The position numbers and the translations under genes are program-made. This document shows positions 33,584 through 45,125 of a stretch of 64,000 nt of DNA, piece by piece. The stretch covers positions 608,001 to 672,000 of the forward strand of contig NC_081819.1 of assembly GCF_030704535.1 (NCBI RefSeq), read 5' to 3'. Under the pieces are notes generated by a model, which saw only the letters and a list, made by a program, of their open reading frames with translations, was not told the DNA's origin and did no database searches. Source of the DNA: Vitis vinifera (Eukaryota > Streptophyta > Magnoliopsida > Vitales > Vitaceae). How positions within the stretch are numbered: the first letter of the stretch is position 1; the number at the start of each line of letters is the position of its first letter.

Positions 33584-34978
33584 CATAGAGTTGAAGATTT
33601 GGAGGTTTAGGGTTTGAAGATCAATTTTTTAAGTAAGATTTTTAATCCTTAAATTAAAATCGTATATTCGTTAATTAGTTTTGAACACTTTAGATATTTT
33701 TTGGAATATCTCAATTTTGATTAGAGTTCGTTTAATTAATTTCTAGGTCAAAAAGATTAAAAATTTATGAATATAGTTTGATCTATTAATGAAGATCAAT
33801 AAATTTTGATTACTCAAATGAATAGATCTAGATAAAAAAGGAAAAAAAAAATTATATAATTTTAGATGTGAAAATTACATAAAATTTGTGAGTATGGAGG
33901 TTAAAAGTTTTGACTTTAGAGAGGAGAAAAAAAATGATGAAAGATGCGTGTAGGTAGGAAGGATTAGGCCTGTTGAAAAAAAAAAAAAACTAAGAAATGA
34001 CCTGCACGTTGACCTAGGAAAGGAAAAAAAATAGTATTTTGGTAAACAATGAGGAAGAAAAGGACGTTGATGGCTTTGAAGAGAAATAAGTTAAGGTGTT
34101 GTTGGGTATTGAAATTAATAATAATAATAAGAAGAAGAAGAAGAAGAAGAAGAAAAGAAAGAATAATAATGAATGGAGTTGTTATAGACTTGTTGGAAAC
34201 AAAAAATATAAAAAAAATGCATGGCGTATTTGTTAAGTTTCAATAGGAGATTTAAATAATAGTAATAATAGTTTAATGCAAATAAATATTCTTAAAAGAT
34301 TTAATTTAGATAAGATAAAAAAGAGAAATAAATTATTGTTTAGGAAGTTGAAAATAATATTGAATGGTAATAATATTAATATGATAAATTAATTAGGATT
34401 CTTAATACTAAATAAAATATTTTTAGGATTGTCAAATTTATATATTTAGATAAATAATCAATAATCAATATTGTGTATGATATTATGTTAGGTGAGGAGG
34501 AAATTCTTCAAAGTTAAATACTTCAAGATTTTGAGTACTTCTTCAAGGTAAGGGAAATTAATGTAGATTTCCATAAAAGAAAATAATTTTCTTTTTTATA
34601 ATGTATTTTGAAATGTGTAAAAATATTATTTTTATCTTTATGCATGGATCAAATATGTGTTTTGTATGGAAAATATATTTGAGAATTTTCTTTGTTTATG
34701 AAAAATGAAAAATTGAGATATGATGTTTTATTTTGTAAGTTTGAAATAATGAGATAAAGTGTTTGACTTTGGATTATATGGCCTTACTCAACGGGTTATA
34801 ATTGTTGACATTTTTTACCATAATCAACATGTTATAATAGTTGATATTATATGACCCTAGTAAATGGATTATAATAGTTGATCTTATGGCTATAATCAAC
34901 GGGTTATAATTGTTGACATTTGGTTTTGTTCACCTTAAATGGAATAAATTTGAAACTAATTACTCAATTGTGAATTCG
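33584..34978 (+). repeat. Internal tandem duplication, unit 2
   Basis: Second copy, with the same order of landmarks (AATAATAAG/AAG run at 34116-34165, GGTGAGGAGGAAATTCTTCA at 34490, minisatellite at 34778-34920). The two units differ by scattered substitutions and small indels. Confidence 0.9.
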
Positions 34979-35628
34979 CACCTAATTGGGCACCATTTGT
35001 CATACGATAACTAGAGTAAAGATATTTTGAATGCATTCGATTTGGTTTTGATGAAAAATTGTTTGATGAGAAATTGTTTTGAAATGGATATGAGAAAGTT
35101 TTGTTGAAAAGTTTGAATATATTAGCATTTTGAATTCAAAAGTTTTTATGAAAATAAGTATATGTTATATATCCTATTTGCAAGCATGATTGAAAATGTT
35201 TGATCTATGAAACTGTATTAATGTTCCTTATTGGGCTTTGAGCTCATCCCCCTTTGTTGATAATCTTTCAGGTAAGCTCAGTTCAGGCGAGGAGTGATAG
35301 TTAGGAGGGAAATTTGGCTTTAATAGGACATTTGTTTAAACTCTCTTTATTTTGGACATTGTTTAGATATTAAAACTTAATTCTCGTTTGAATTATTTTG
35401 AGTTTGGAGTTATTTGGACAATAACACTTTGGTTGATGTATTAGTTTTTTTAAAGTTGATATTTGGAGATTTTATAATTTTGTCCTACTACTCTGAATAG
35501 AAATTTGGTAATTGGTAAATTTATAGTTACAATACAAATCTTTGTGTCGTTTCCACTTTGAGCCTTTGGGCTTGAGGTATGAAATGACCGTCATGTCCTT
35601 GGAGTGGGTTTTGGGGAGTGACAACTTG

Positions 35629-37833
35629 AGTATCACTTTTATTTTTTTATTTTTTCTTTTCATTTTAAAATCACACCCATTAAAAACTATGTCCACAACG
35701 TACCTTATGCTTGTCATTATAGTTTGAACATCTCAATTGTACTCACCAAAATTGTCTTATAATTGAATTTACAACAATCTCATATCTCCAAAGCTAGTGT
35801 ACATGCTAGGTAGATCAAATTTATGAATGTTTGGATCAAATTTTCAACTTAAACTAACTAGTCTAGTACAATAATAATCTCTTCAACAAATTTGCAATAA
35901 AATAATGTTAATATAAACCATCTAACACTATCAAATGGATTTTGCATATTACTCAAACTCTTATGTCGAAATCAAACATCCTGAACAATAACGTTTAGTC
36001 GTCATGCATGCAATGAATCCTGATAGATGTGATAGAAAGGGAAGACATCTACTGGAAAAGAAAAACTCCCTGTTCATGTTGTCAATGTTAGGATAAAGGA
36101 AACGTGCAATCCTTTGAGAGCTCATAAGTTATATAATTTTTTTTTTTCCCTTGTAATTATATATAGTGAATTTATTCTCTTTCATTTGTGGATATAAGCA
36201 CAATTAGTTAAGAAACGTATTAAAACCTTGAAACATTCATTAACATGATGGGTAAAAAGATTTTTAGAAAAGTAAAATAAAATGAAACACACAAGAAGAT
36301 TATAAAAGGAATTTAATTTGGTTAAAGGTGGAGTGAATAGTTTTGCTAAGTTCTCTAAAGGCAGAATCATGTTAAAACCTCACGCGGCTTTGTGTCGAGG
36401 GTTTATATTAATCCTTATAGCACAATATTGAAGCTTCCGTTAATTAATATATATGGCATTGCTCCATCTTCAAACTTCATTTATTTCACAATATTAATTA
36501 TATTTAAAAATGCAAAAGACTTATTCACTTAAATTTTCATTTTACAAACTCTTTCAGGCCTTTTGGAGCTCTTGCATTTTTTTTTCCATTTCGATTTTTG
36601 TTTTATTTTAAACCTAATGGGATTTTACTTTGGGGCAGTTTTGCACAATTTTATGGATTTTTATGTCTGGAAGTAAATTTTCAACATGATTTTTTTTTTC
36701 CCACAAGAATGACTTCTTGTGGTAGAAAGTTGACATCTTTAGCACCATCTTATTTTATTTTCTTCTTTTCTTTTTTTTTCTTTTTTTATTGAAAAATTTA
36801 TTTTGATCCAAAACTTATTTTAGTTGTAACAATTGATTTTTTTTATCGCTTTCTTTTCATTTTAAGAATTTATTTTAATAGTAGCCTTTTGAAAACCAAA
36901 TCCATATTAATATTTTTTTTCCCTTTTTTATCATTTTTTTTGGGTACCTAATCACATTATTCATATCCCGATCACTTTTTTACACCTTGATCACATTCTT
37001 CATATTTCTGGTCAATTTTCTTTAATTTTGTCATACTTTTTAATTATACAATTTTCCTAGTAATATTGGATAAGTTATTCAAAATGGTATAAAAAATATG
37101 TTTTAAAAAATTTAATCTAGGATTCATTGAATTCCTTCACATACCCAAAAATTTGCATGGCATACCTAGCTAGGATTTCTTCACATACCCACCTAGTAAA
37201 ATTTGTTTTACCATGGCTATGAGACCCCTGGTTACATGGAATTAAAAGAAAAAGAAAAAAAGACTAAGAAAAGGTTTGTAATAGTGTCACAATGTGAAGA
37301 AACCTACCACATATAAATGGATTAATTTCTCATTGAAATAAACAAATAAATAACATACAACCTCCTGAATCTCATATGTATGTTTTATACAAATCTAAAA
37401 AATTCGAAGAAGATAAACTAAATATCCCCAAATCCAAGAAGATTTATTTTTCAATCTTTATATGTTGTGGTTTCTTCTACTAGAGGAGAATAAAATGAAA
37501 AAGGTTGGGAATTATGATTAGCTTAAAATTGATTATAATAAACAAAGTATCGGTTCAAATTCACTTCAAGTTTCCTATATTTGAAAATAAAAAAATATTA
37601 AAATTTTTTATATAAAATGTGCAAACTTTTTATATAAAGTGTATGGAGTACTCACCTTATATGTTCAAAAATCACTTTTCAAATTTTAAAAAATTTGAGG
37701 TATTAAAAAAATTTTTGATACCCCAATTTTTTTAAAATACTCTTTAAAAATTATTATCTTTTTATAGTAAATCTTAAATATTAAGTTACTATCATTTTCT
37801 CTTCTGGAAAAAAAAGATGTTATCAGTCTATGA
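35629..37833. other. AT-rich intergenic DNA, no gene seen
   Basis: Only short low-complexity frames on both strands; poly-T stretches near 36670-36850 and 36915-36960. Confidence 0.55.
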
Positions 37834-38296
37834 CTAAGGAGATGTTTAGTAAAACTTCATACTTATTACTTAATGACTTAAGTTGACTTTAAGTTAAATT
37901 ATACTTCAATTGTTGACTTAAAACTTATTACTTAATTTTTATTTTAAGTATTAAAGTTGTTTAATAAAATTAACTTAAAACTTATTCTAAATCATCAAAT
38001 TAACTTATTTATCTTCATATATCATAATTAAGGCAAAGGAGGTTGAATAAAATTAGAGGTTGTGGAGTAGCAAAGGAGATCATAAAGATAATGAGAGTAA
38101 ATAAGGGTAAAAAAGTAAAATAAAGATGTGGACTTAAGAATAAATTAATTATTTTTAGTTATTACTTAAAATTATTTTTTATTTAAGTTATGTCATTAAG
38201 TTATTTTATCAAATATACTTAATTTATTTAATGACTTGAATTAAATTATTAAGTCACTTGTAAGTTATAAAATTGGTTTACTAAACACTCACTAAC
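37834..38296. mobile_element. MITE-like element with GTTTAGTAAA inverted ends
   Basis: The left end reads AGATGTTTAGTAAAAC and the right end, inverted, GAGTGTTTAGTAAACC. The interior is colinear-inverted for some distance (CTTATTACTTAATGACTTAAG against CTTACAAGTGACTTAAT). Non-coding. An hAT-type origin is guessed; I could not find a clean 8-bp target duplication. Confidence 0.55.
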
Positions 38297-39149
38297 ATGT
38301 CCACAAGTAAAGCTTTCTAAATGAAATAAAATACCATAGAAAGGTTCCTCGAAGTAACCATTATCTTTATTTTCTATATGACCTTTTTTTTTTTTTTTTT
38401 TTTTAAGTGATAACTTTTCTTTTTCTTGACTAAATTTAGTTTTCAATAGGCACAAGACGGTCATTATGTTTAGGATTTACGTTACAACTTCATCTTTCAT
38501 TTATTTCCTTGTTTCAATATTTTAAAGTTTTAAAAAGTATTATGAACTGATCTTCACTTTCTATTTTTCTCTTTTTTTCTAAAAGAAAAAAGAAAAAAAA
38601 AATGTAGGCGATGATAATGTGATGGGAATAGAAGGTGGAAGTATGGGAGAAAATGGTAAATAAGACAGAGGGAAGGAGATAGAGATTTAGGTTTAAAGGT
38701 TTTTTAGGTTAATTTGTGTCGAAGAAGATGACAGCACATAAATTAATTAAAAAAAAAAAAGAAGGTTGTTAATTAATTAAATATTAATAATTTTTAATTA
38801 AATGAATAGACTAATTTTTAAATAAAACGATTTATTTTTTTATTAATTTAAGAATGTTCAAACTAGTGAATCAACTTGGAAACACAATGAATTATTAAAC
38901 TACCAAAAAGCCTAATTAGGTGTGAGGCATTATAAATATGACATGTCCTGAACATCGTATTGCCTCACCAACATGTCCAATTCAGCTCTAAGATGTTTAT
39001 TGCATGATGACTTTTATACCCTCTTCAGAGTATATTAATTTTGACACAGCACCTTCATGTTATATATAATAACTATTTCATGACTAAGGGGCAAAATTAG
39101 GGATCATTATTTAATGCCTAAGTTGGGAACTAGACTTGAAGATTGTAGT
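38297..39149. other. Intergenic DNA with poly-T tract, nothing recognised
   Basis: Includes a T-run at 38385-38404. No gene. Confidence 0.5.
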
Positions 39150-39480
39150 TACAAATAATGATGAAAATATTGGTTTTAACGGATATATTGATAACTTGAT
39201 TTTACGGATATATAGGGATATATTAGAAAATATCGGTGGTTATTATGATACAAAATATTGATAGAACAAAAATTGATTAGAACTTATTAAAATATTGAGA
39301 AAAATGATAAAATAATGATATAATAAGAAGTAATAATAAATATTTTGAAATTGTTTATTAAAAAATTAATATATTTATGATATACATTGTTGTATTTGAT
39401 AATAATACGGTCAGTGTTAATAAAAAATATATATTTTGTAAGTATACATTCATTATTAAGTTATATTAAATATTATAAGA
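39150..39480 (+). repeat. AT-rich dispersed repeat, second copy
   Basis: Matches the reverse complement of 31110-31320 (see there). Confidence 0.55.
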
Positions 39481-39782
39481 CAATAATATTGTGACATTTT
39501 ATTATAGCATGTCTAACTTTAAAATATAATTAATATTAAAATTAAGATCTATTTAAGTCAAATGCATTCAATGATATAAAATAAATGATAACATATGTAT
39601 AATTTTTATTTTATTTTATAATATTTATGTTTTTTATATTCAATTAATATCAAATGATATAAAAAATCCATTAAGAAAATTTAAAAATAAAATAATTAGA
39701 ATTAATTTGTTTATTAAAATATTCTATTAATATTTTGTTTTTATGATGAGTTTTAATATATGTTTTTTTGGTGCACTCAGTA

Positions 39783-40000
39783 TTAGGTATGCCTAGTGGT
39801 GAGCCAAGGCTGCGTTTGGACGTTTAGTCTAGGTTCGAGCCTCAGGCCTGCAACAAGCCAAATATTCGCCCAAATCCATTAATTATCAAAGAAATGAGAT
39901 AGAGAGAGAGAGTCTGTCTCCCATCTCAAGATTCTATGGACAAGAGTTTTGTGTAGGTTTCTCAAACAATCAACACTTTATTATTCCTCAGGAGTGCTTA
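39783..40000 (+). mobile_element. Candidate tRNA-derived SINE
   Basis: A box A-like TGCCTAGTGGT at 39790-39800 and a box B-like GGTTCGAGCCT at 39832-39842 are 42 bp apart, the spacing of an RNA polymerase III internal promoter. It does not fold as a complete tRNA (no matching acceptor arm seen), which favours a SINE head. The 3' end is unclear. Confidence 0.5.
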
Positions 40001-40413
40001 CTGTCATTTTATTTTATCACTATTAGGTCTTGTTTGGGATGTCAGAACAATGAAAATGAGAAATTCATTACATTTCTCATTTATTATTCATTTGATTTAC
40101 TTATTAGAAACGACAATAGGAATCAAATATTCATTTCTCATGGAAACCAAAAGGCACTCTTATTATTATTTTGATTCCTCTCATGGAAACCAATGTAACT
40201 TTTTTTTTTTTTCCATATACACCCTCGACTCTCAAGTTGAATTAAGCACGTTTGGAAAGAGAACAAGAAATTAAAGGCTGCCTCTTTGCTACTTCTAATG
40301 GTCAAAAGGAGGTTGTGGTTGAGCTTTTAATTTTATTATTATTAGTTAGTTAGTGATATATGTGGAGAGTAGTATCTGTGGAAGGACGTTTGGCTACAGC
40401 TTCCCGTTCAATC

Positions 40414-40473
40414 ATGGAGAAGACACCAAACCTTAGCAACAGCGCTGTAGTCTTCCTTAACAAAAAGAGAAAG
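40414..40473 (+). pseudogene. Relic PP2 first exon
   Basis: An ATG and 20 codons (..NLSNSAVVFLNKKRK) followed by GTCAGT match exon 1 of the PP2 gene at 26735 (..VSNKNEVFLEHKRM then GTCAGT). The preceding bases (TTCAATCATG) also agree. No exon 2 or 3 follows before the gypsy insertions start at 41110. It is a broken duplicate. Confidence 0.65.
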
Positions 40474-41109
40474 GTCAGTCCCTGTTTTCCTCTCATACTT
40501 TTATGATTAGTGGTTTTGAATATAATTCAACATGAAGATCTTGGTAATAATCTTATGTATGGCTAGCTTTTGATTCTTTTGCTACAAACTAGCTAGGAAT
40601 TAACAATATCATATTTTATGACATAAATTTTGAAAGACCTAGATCCAATCCTCATCTAAGCAACTTATATATGGTGCACGATTCTCTTTGATTTTTGAAG
40701 GACCTAAACCCAATACTCATCTGGGTTTTTCATTATTTACAGTGAGCTATGTTTCTATTTACTTAAGTCTTTCTCCAAGGGAATGGAGATCCCCACATCT
40801 TGTCAGAGGACCTGTTTTTCTTTATCAACAATGGGCAGTTTGCATGAATCATAAATGTAGTATTTTTCACAATTTTGAAGAAGAAACGTTTTTTGAGAGA
40901 TAAAATAATCCAAATGTTAGCAATTTTCATGATTTTCATATCGAGAAATTAATAGTTCTCTAACTTAAATATGTTTCCACATTAGCCCAAACTAAGGAAT
41001 TAACTCATCCACTCCATTAGAATCAATGTTATTAGCAGGGATTGAGAATTAGGAATCATGTTGTATAGCTGATTAATTTCTATCTTGTAAGGGTAGAATA
41101 GTAGTGAAT
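40474..41109. other. Intergenic or relic intron, nothing recognised
   Basis: Likely the remains of the PP2 relic's first intron; no coding match. Confidence 0.45.
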
Positions 41110-41209
41110 TGTTAGCCTGTCAAACTGAGCTTGTTGGCACCCTTAAGTGACCTATGAGCAGTGCAAGTTGCAATGTGTGGGACGGATGCCTCAGACTAAG
41201 AGGCCATGC
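41110..41209 (+). repeat. Element D 5' LTR, left piece
   Basis: Starts TGTTAGCCTG; interrupted by copy A after CATGC. The LTR resumes at 51756 and ends at 52419 just before a tRNA-Met-type primer site. The left boundary is my best TG. Confidence 0.55.
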
Positions 41210-42042
41210 TGTAGGGACCCTTCTCTTTGGAAAACACGTGGCACGAATCTCACAGTGACACGTGGCACATGTCATCAATCGGACCATTATCATCCGGACC
41301 ATCACCATCCGGATTCCCCTAAGGATACGCATGATGCAGTTCTCCTATCCGGACCACCTCAAGGAAAGGCAAATGACGTTTCAGCTTCTCCTATCCAAGG
41401 AAGAGCAAACGTCGCTGGCAGAGCACAGACATCCGGACAACCTTCATAATGCATCCGCTCCACAATACATCCGGGTAATCAGCATGTGCCATCCGGGTAT
41501 AATCGTCTGGATCATCAATTAAAGTAAAGCGAGTCTTACACGCTATCACAACAAACAGCCATGACCCACATCCCATCACCTGCAGAGTGAGAAGACAAGA
41601 TGAAGTGACAGCAAGTCACTTCCCACGATCATTCTACATAATCACTTCCCACGATCTCTGACAACCTCATCACCTACCATGGTTTCTGACAGCCACTCGT
41701 AGGGTGATGATGCTCCTACTGACACCTATCATCATCATAACAACATAAAATATCTCCTCACCATTAATGAAGAGGAACAGTACCCCTGAAGCTGTATATA
41801 TAGGCCTTCACACGAAGAGAATGGGATCCCCTGGTAACCTCCTAATACCTGGTAAAAGGCCAACTAATTTATATCCCTCTCTCTGACCATGGCTAACAAA
41901 ACCATCGGAGGGTGCGTCCGGACACCCTGTCCGGATGCCTTCTTGCAGGTATAACGACTGGATCAAGAACCTTTATGAGTTGAAATCACGCGTCCATCCA
42001 TCTGGCAACTACGTGGATCATCAAAGACGCGAGGTAACAACA
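41210..42042 (+). repeat. Copy A 5' LTR (833 bp)
   Basis: TGTAGGGACC..GGTAACAACA. Contains two G-box/ABRE-like ACACGTGGC sites (41234 and 41258), six TCCGGA palindromes and a TATATATAG box at 41794-41802. Same length as the 3' LTR. Confidence 0.97.
41794..41802 (+). promoter_or_regulatory. LTR TATA box
   Basis: TATATATAG, placed for a transcript starting about 30 bp later within the LTR; the same box is at 51502 in the 3' LTR. Confidence 0.65.
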
Positions 42043-42043
42043 T

Positions 42044-42060
42044 TGGCGCCGTCTGTGGGA
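42044..42060 (+). other. Primer binding site
   Basis: TGGCGCCGTCTGTGGGA starts one base after the LTR. The TGGCGCCG head fits the 3' end of a plant tRNA; which tRNA is not certain. Confidence 0.75.
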
Positions 42061-42092
42061 ATATTCTTACTTTGATTCAGTCACTGAAAGAG

Positions 42093-43481
42093 ATGGCTAC
42101 ACCTTCCCAAAGCCGTTCATCTGGTAGGGGAGAGGATGATAATTTTGAATGGCGCCTAGCCATCGAAAGGAGACAGTTGGCAAGCGAAAGACAGCTGAAA
42201 GCTCTCCTCCAGGAGACAGAAATATTGAGAGAAGAAAACGCTGTGTTACGCATCCAGGCTTCAACATCAGGGCCCCCTCGACGTCAGCGTTCGAGGGGCC
42301 AAGTAGCAAACTCAAGACCTCAACAAGAACCGGGGTCAATATATCCTGGGACAACAGGAGCTATCCCAGGAGCATGCAACGTAAGACCTCATGAGCCACG
42401 CACGCCTATGCCTCGAGCTCCCCGTGAGGAAAGCTCAGACTCTACTCACTTTTCAGCGAAAAGACAACGTGATAAAAAATCCCAGTTGTCAAATTCAATG
42501 CGCGCGAGACTAGGCCCACAAGAGCCTGGAAGATCAAGGCCGCCAATGGCCACAACCTGGGCACCACGCCCTGAGCCCATGGCCACCCCCATGGTGCAAA
42601 ACGTTCACCCGCATCGTGACCCTGTAGTCACCCCTGTGACGCGGAACGTTCATTCGCACCCAGTGGAACAACCAACTGGGAGAAACATCCCAAACGGGCC
42701 ACCCATTGGCTCCATCAGCAAAAGGCTGGATGACATGCTCTCCACGCCTTTTTGCTCTCATATCATTAATTACGAGCCCCCAAGGGGATTCCTCGTACCA
42801 AAATTTTCCACATACGATGGAACCAACGATCCCTTTGATCACATCATGCATTATCGACAGCTCATGACGCTCGATATTGGCAACGATGCACTACTGTGCA
42901 AAGTATTTCCCGCCAGCCTACAAGGACAGGCCCTCTCATGGTTTCATCGCCTACCTCCCAACACTGTTGGCAATTTCAGGGACCTGTCCGAAGCTTTCGT
43001 GGGACAATACCTGTGCTCCGCCCGACACAAGCAAAATATCAGCACCTTGCAGAACATAAAAATGCAAGATAACAAATCCTTGAGGGAATTCATGAAGCGA
43101 TTTGGCCAAGCCGTACTTCAAGTAGAGGCTTGCAGTATGGATGCTGTCCTACAGATCTTCAAACGAAGCATCTGTCCAGGCACTCCATTCTTCGAATCAC
43201 TGGCTAAAAAGCCTCCTACTACGATGGATGACTTATTCAGACGAGCCAACAAATATTCAATGCTCGAAGATGACGTACGTGCAGCCACCCAACAAGTTTT
43301 GGTTGCCGGACGACCATCTAGAGGTAATACGGAGAGAAATACTAAACCTCCGGATCGGCCAAAACCGTCTGATCGAAGGCAGGAAGGGCCAAGTCGCCCG
43401 GAAATGCCGCCTCTCACACCTCTTTCTATATCATATGAGAAACTTCTCCCAATGATCCAGGGCTTGTCCGACTTCAAGTGA
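42093..43481 (+). pseudogene. gag: Copy A gag (N-terminal and capsid part)
   Basis: The start is the ATG at 42093, 50 bp after the primer site; the frame is open to an in-frame TGA at 43479-43481. The first about 210 residues are basic and Pro/Arg-rich. The capsid-like retrotrans_gag region follows, with FDHIMHYRQLM, LCKVFPASLQGQALSWFHRLP and NKSLREFMKRF patterns. The stop falls between the capsid and the Cys/His cluster. Gag would form the particle that packages element RNA. Confidence 0.9.
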
Positions 43482-44384
43482 CCTAGACCCATTGGAACAG
43501 ACCCATCTACAAGGGATCGTAGTAGGAGATGTGCCTTCCACAAAGATCATGGCCATACAACAGAGACATGCCGATCTTTCCAGTATCTGGTCGAAAGGCT
43601 CATAAAAGCAGGGCATTTGAAGCAATATCTTCGATCAGATAATGAAGGAAGTGACGCACCCCAACATCACAACCCCGAGAACCTTAGGGCCCCAGCTGCC
43701 CCCAAGGCCGTCATAAACTATATTACCGGAGGTCCATCTGACGAGGAGTACGACTCTAGGCGAAAGAGGCAAAAGTTGTTGCGAGCCGCATCAATACGCG
43801 AACGCATCAACTCCATCCGGCCTAGGCTAACTGGAGGGGGCCCTCGCCCCATAGATGGAACAATCATTTTTCTGCCAGTAGATCCCACCCGGACATTACA
43901 GCCGCATCGCGACGCCCTCATCTTGTCCCTAGAAATTGGGGACTTCGATGTGCGGCGTATCTTGGTTGACCCAGGCAGTTCGGCCGATCTTGTGCAAGCA
44001 TCGGTCATGAGCCACATGGGACACACTCTCACAGGCCTCGAAAACCCTAGACGAATCCTATCTGGATTCAACGGATCTTCAACTACATCCTTGGGAGACA
44101 TTGTACTGCCGGTCCAAGCAGGCCCAGTCACTCTCAACGTACAGTTTTCGGTAGTGCAGGAGTTATCACCCTTCAATGTCATTTTGGGGCGCACATGGCT
44201 CCACTACATGAAAGCTATCCCCTCTACATATCATCAAATGGTGAGTTTTCTCACCAACAATGGCCAAATCGACCTATATGGCAGCCAATTAGCCGCTCGC
44301 CAATGCTATCAAATAGCACGTGAAGCAGGGGCTAACCAGGAGGATGGATCTCCCCCTGAACCCAGCATTGCACACGACCAATAG
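43482..44384 (+). pseudogene. Copy A gag Cys/His cluster and aspartic protease
   Basis: Same frame as gag. A zinc-knuckle-like C-x2-H-x4-H-x4-C lies just after the TGA (about 43530-43571). The retropepsin domain follows with active-site LVDPGSSADL (about 43964) and the second hydrophobic block FNVILGRTWLH (about 44175). Here the usual D-T/S-G is D-P-G, as seen in many related plant elements. Ends at TAG 44382-44384. The protease would cut the polyprotein. Confidence 0.85.
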
Positions 44385-45125
44385 CAATTATTGGGTCCGG
44401 CGGACAAAGATCCCCTGGCAGCAGATCCCTTACAAACAATCCAAATTTCGGAGGAAAACGATCACCTCACGAACATCAGTTCCCTCATGACACAAAAAGA
44501 AACTCAGGGCATGCAAAATATTCTCAGACAGAACCATGACATCTTCGCATGGGCACATTTTGACATGAAGGGAATTCATCCCTCCATTGCATCTCACAGG
44601 CTTAACGTCTTTTCAGCTGCCAGACCCGTCCGGCAGAGGATTAGGCGCTTTCACCCGGATAGACAAAGAGTCATCCGGAATGAGATTGACAAATTGCTCG
44701 AAGCCGGATTCATCAGAGAAGTTTCTTATCCGGATTGGTTGGCAAACGTAGTAGTGGTACCCAAAAAAGAAGGAAAATGGCGAGTTTGTGTAGATTACAC
44801 CAACCTCAACAATGCGTGTCCAAAAGACAGTTTTCCCTTACCACGAATAGATCAGATTGTGGATTCCACTTCCGGGCAAGGGATGCTCTCTTTCTTGGAT
44901 GCCTTCTCCGGATATCATCAAATCCCCATGTCCCCGGATGACGAAGAAAAAACAGCATTCATAACGCCACACGGCCTCTATTGCTATAAAGTCATGTCAT
45001 TCGGACTCAAAAATGCTGGCGCCACGTATCAAAGGTTGATGACTAAAATCTTCAAACCTCTGATAGGCCACTCGGTAGAGGTATATATTGATGATATCGT
45101 AGTCAAAAGCAAAACTCGAGAGTAG
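44385..45125 (+). pseudogene. pol: Copy A reverse transcriptase, finger and palm
   Basis: The frame continues without shift. It shows the gypsy RT blocks: FIREVSYPDWLANVVVVPKK, RVCVDYTNLNNACPKDSFPLP, FLDAFSGYHQIPM, FGLKNAGATYQRLM and the catalytic YIDD (about 45087-45098). Ends at TAG 45123-45125. Confidence 0.92.

Larger units (their letters stand above)
31951..35623 (+). repeat. Giant solo LTR (3,673 bp), near-TSD GCTTG/ACTTG
   Basis: Starts TGTAATGCCCCAAACCC and ends GGGTTTTGGGGAGTGACA, imperfect inverted ends typical of many plant gypsy (Tekay/Del-like) LTRs. The flanks GCTTG (31946-31950) and ACTTG (35624-35628) agree at 4 of 5 bases. A TTGGGCTTTGAGCTCA..CTTTCAGGTA block (35222-35277) is a common 3' feature of such LTRs, which sets the strand. 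The length is inflated by a 1.4 kb internal tandem duplication. No coding sequence. Confidence 0.7.

Noticed and set aside
34049..34246. Arg-rich open frame
   Set aside because: Translation of the AAG/AAT microsatellite in the solo LTR.
33352..34920. CRISPR-like array
   Set aside because: Degenerate minisatellite in plant LTR DNA; units vary and there are no unique spacers or cas genes.
39783..39860. A functional tRNA gene
   Set aside because: Pol III boxes are present but no matching acceptor and anticodon stems were found; SINE head preferred.
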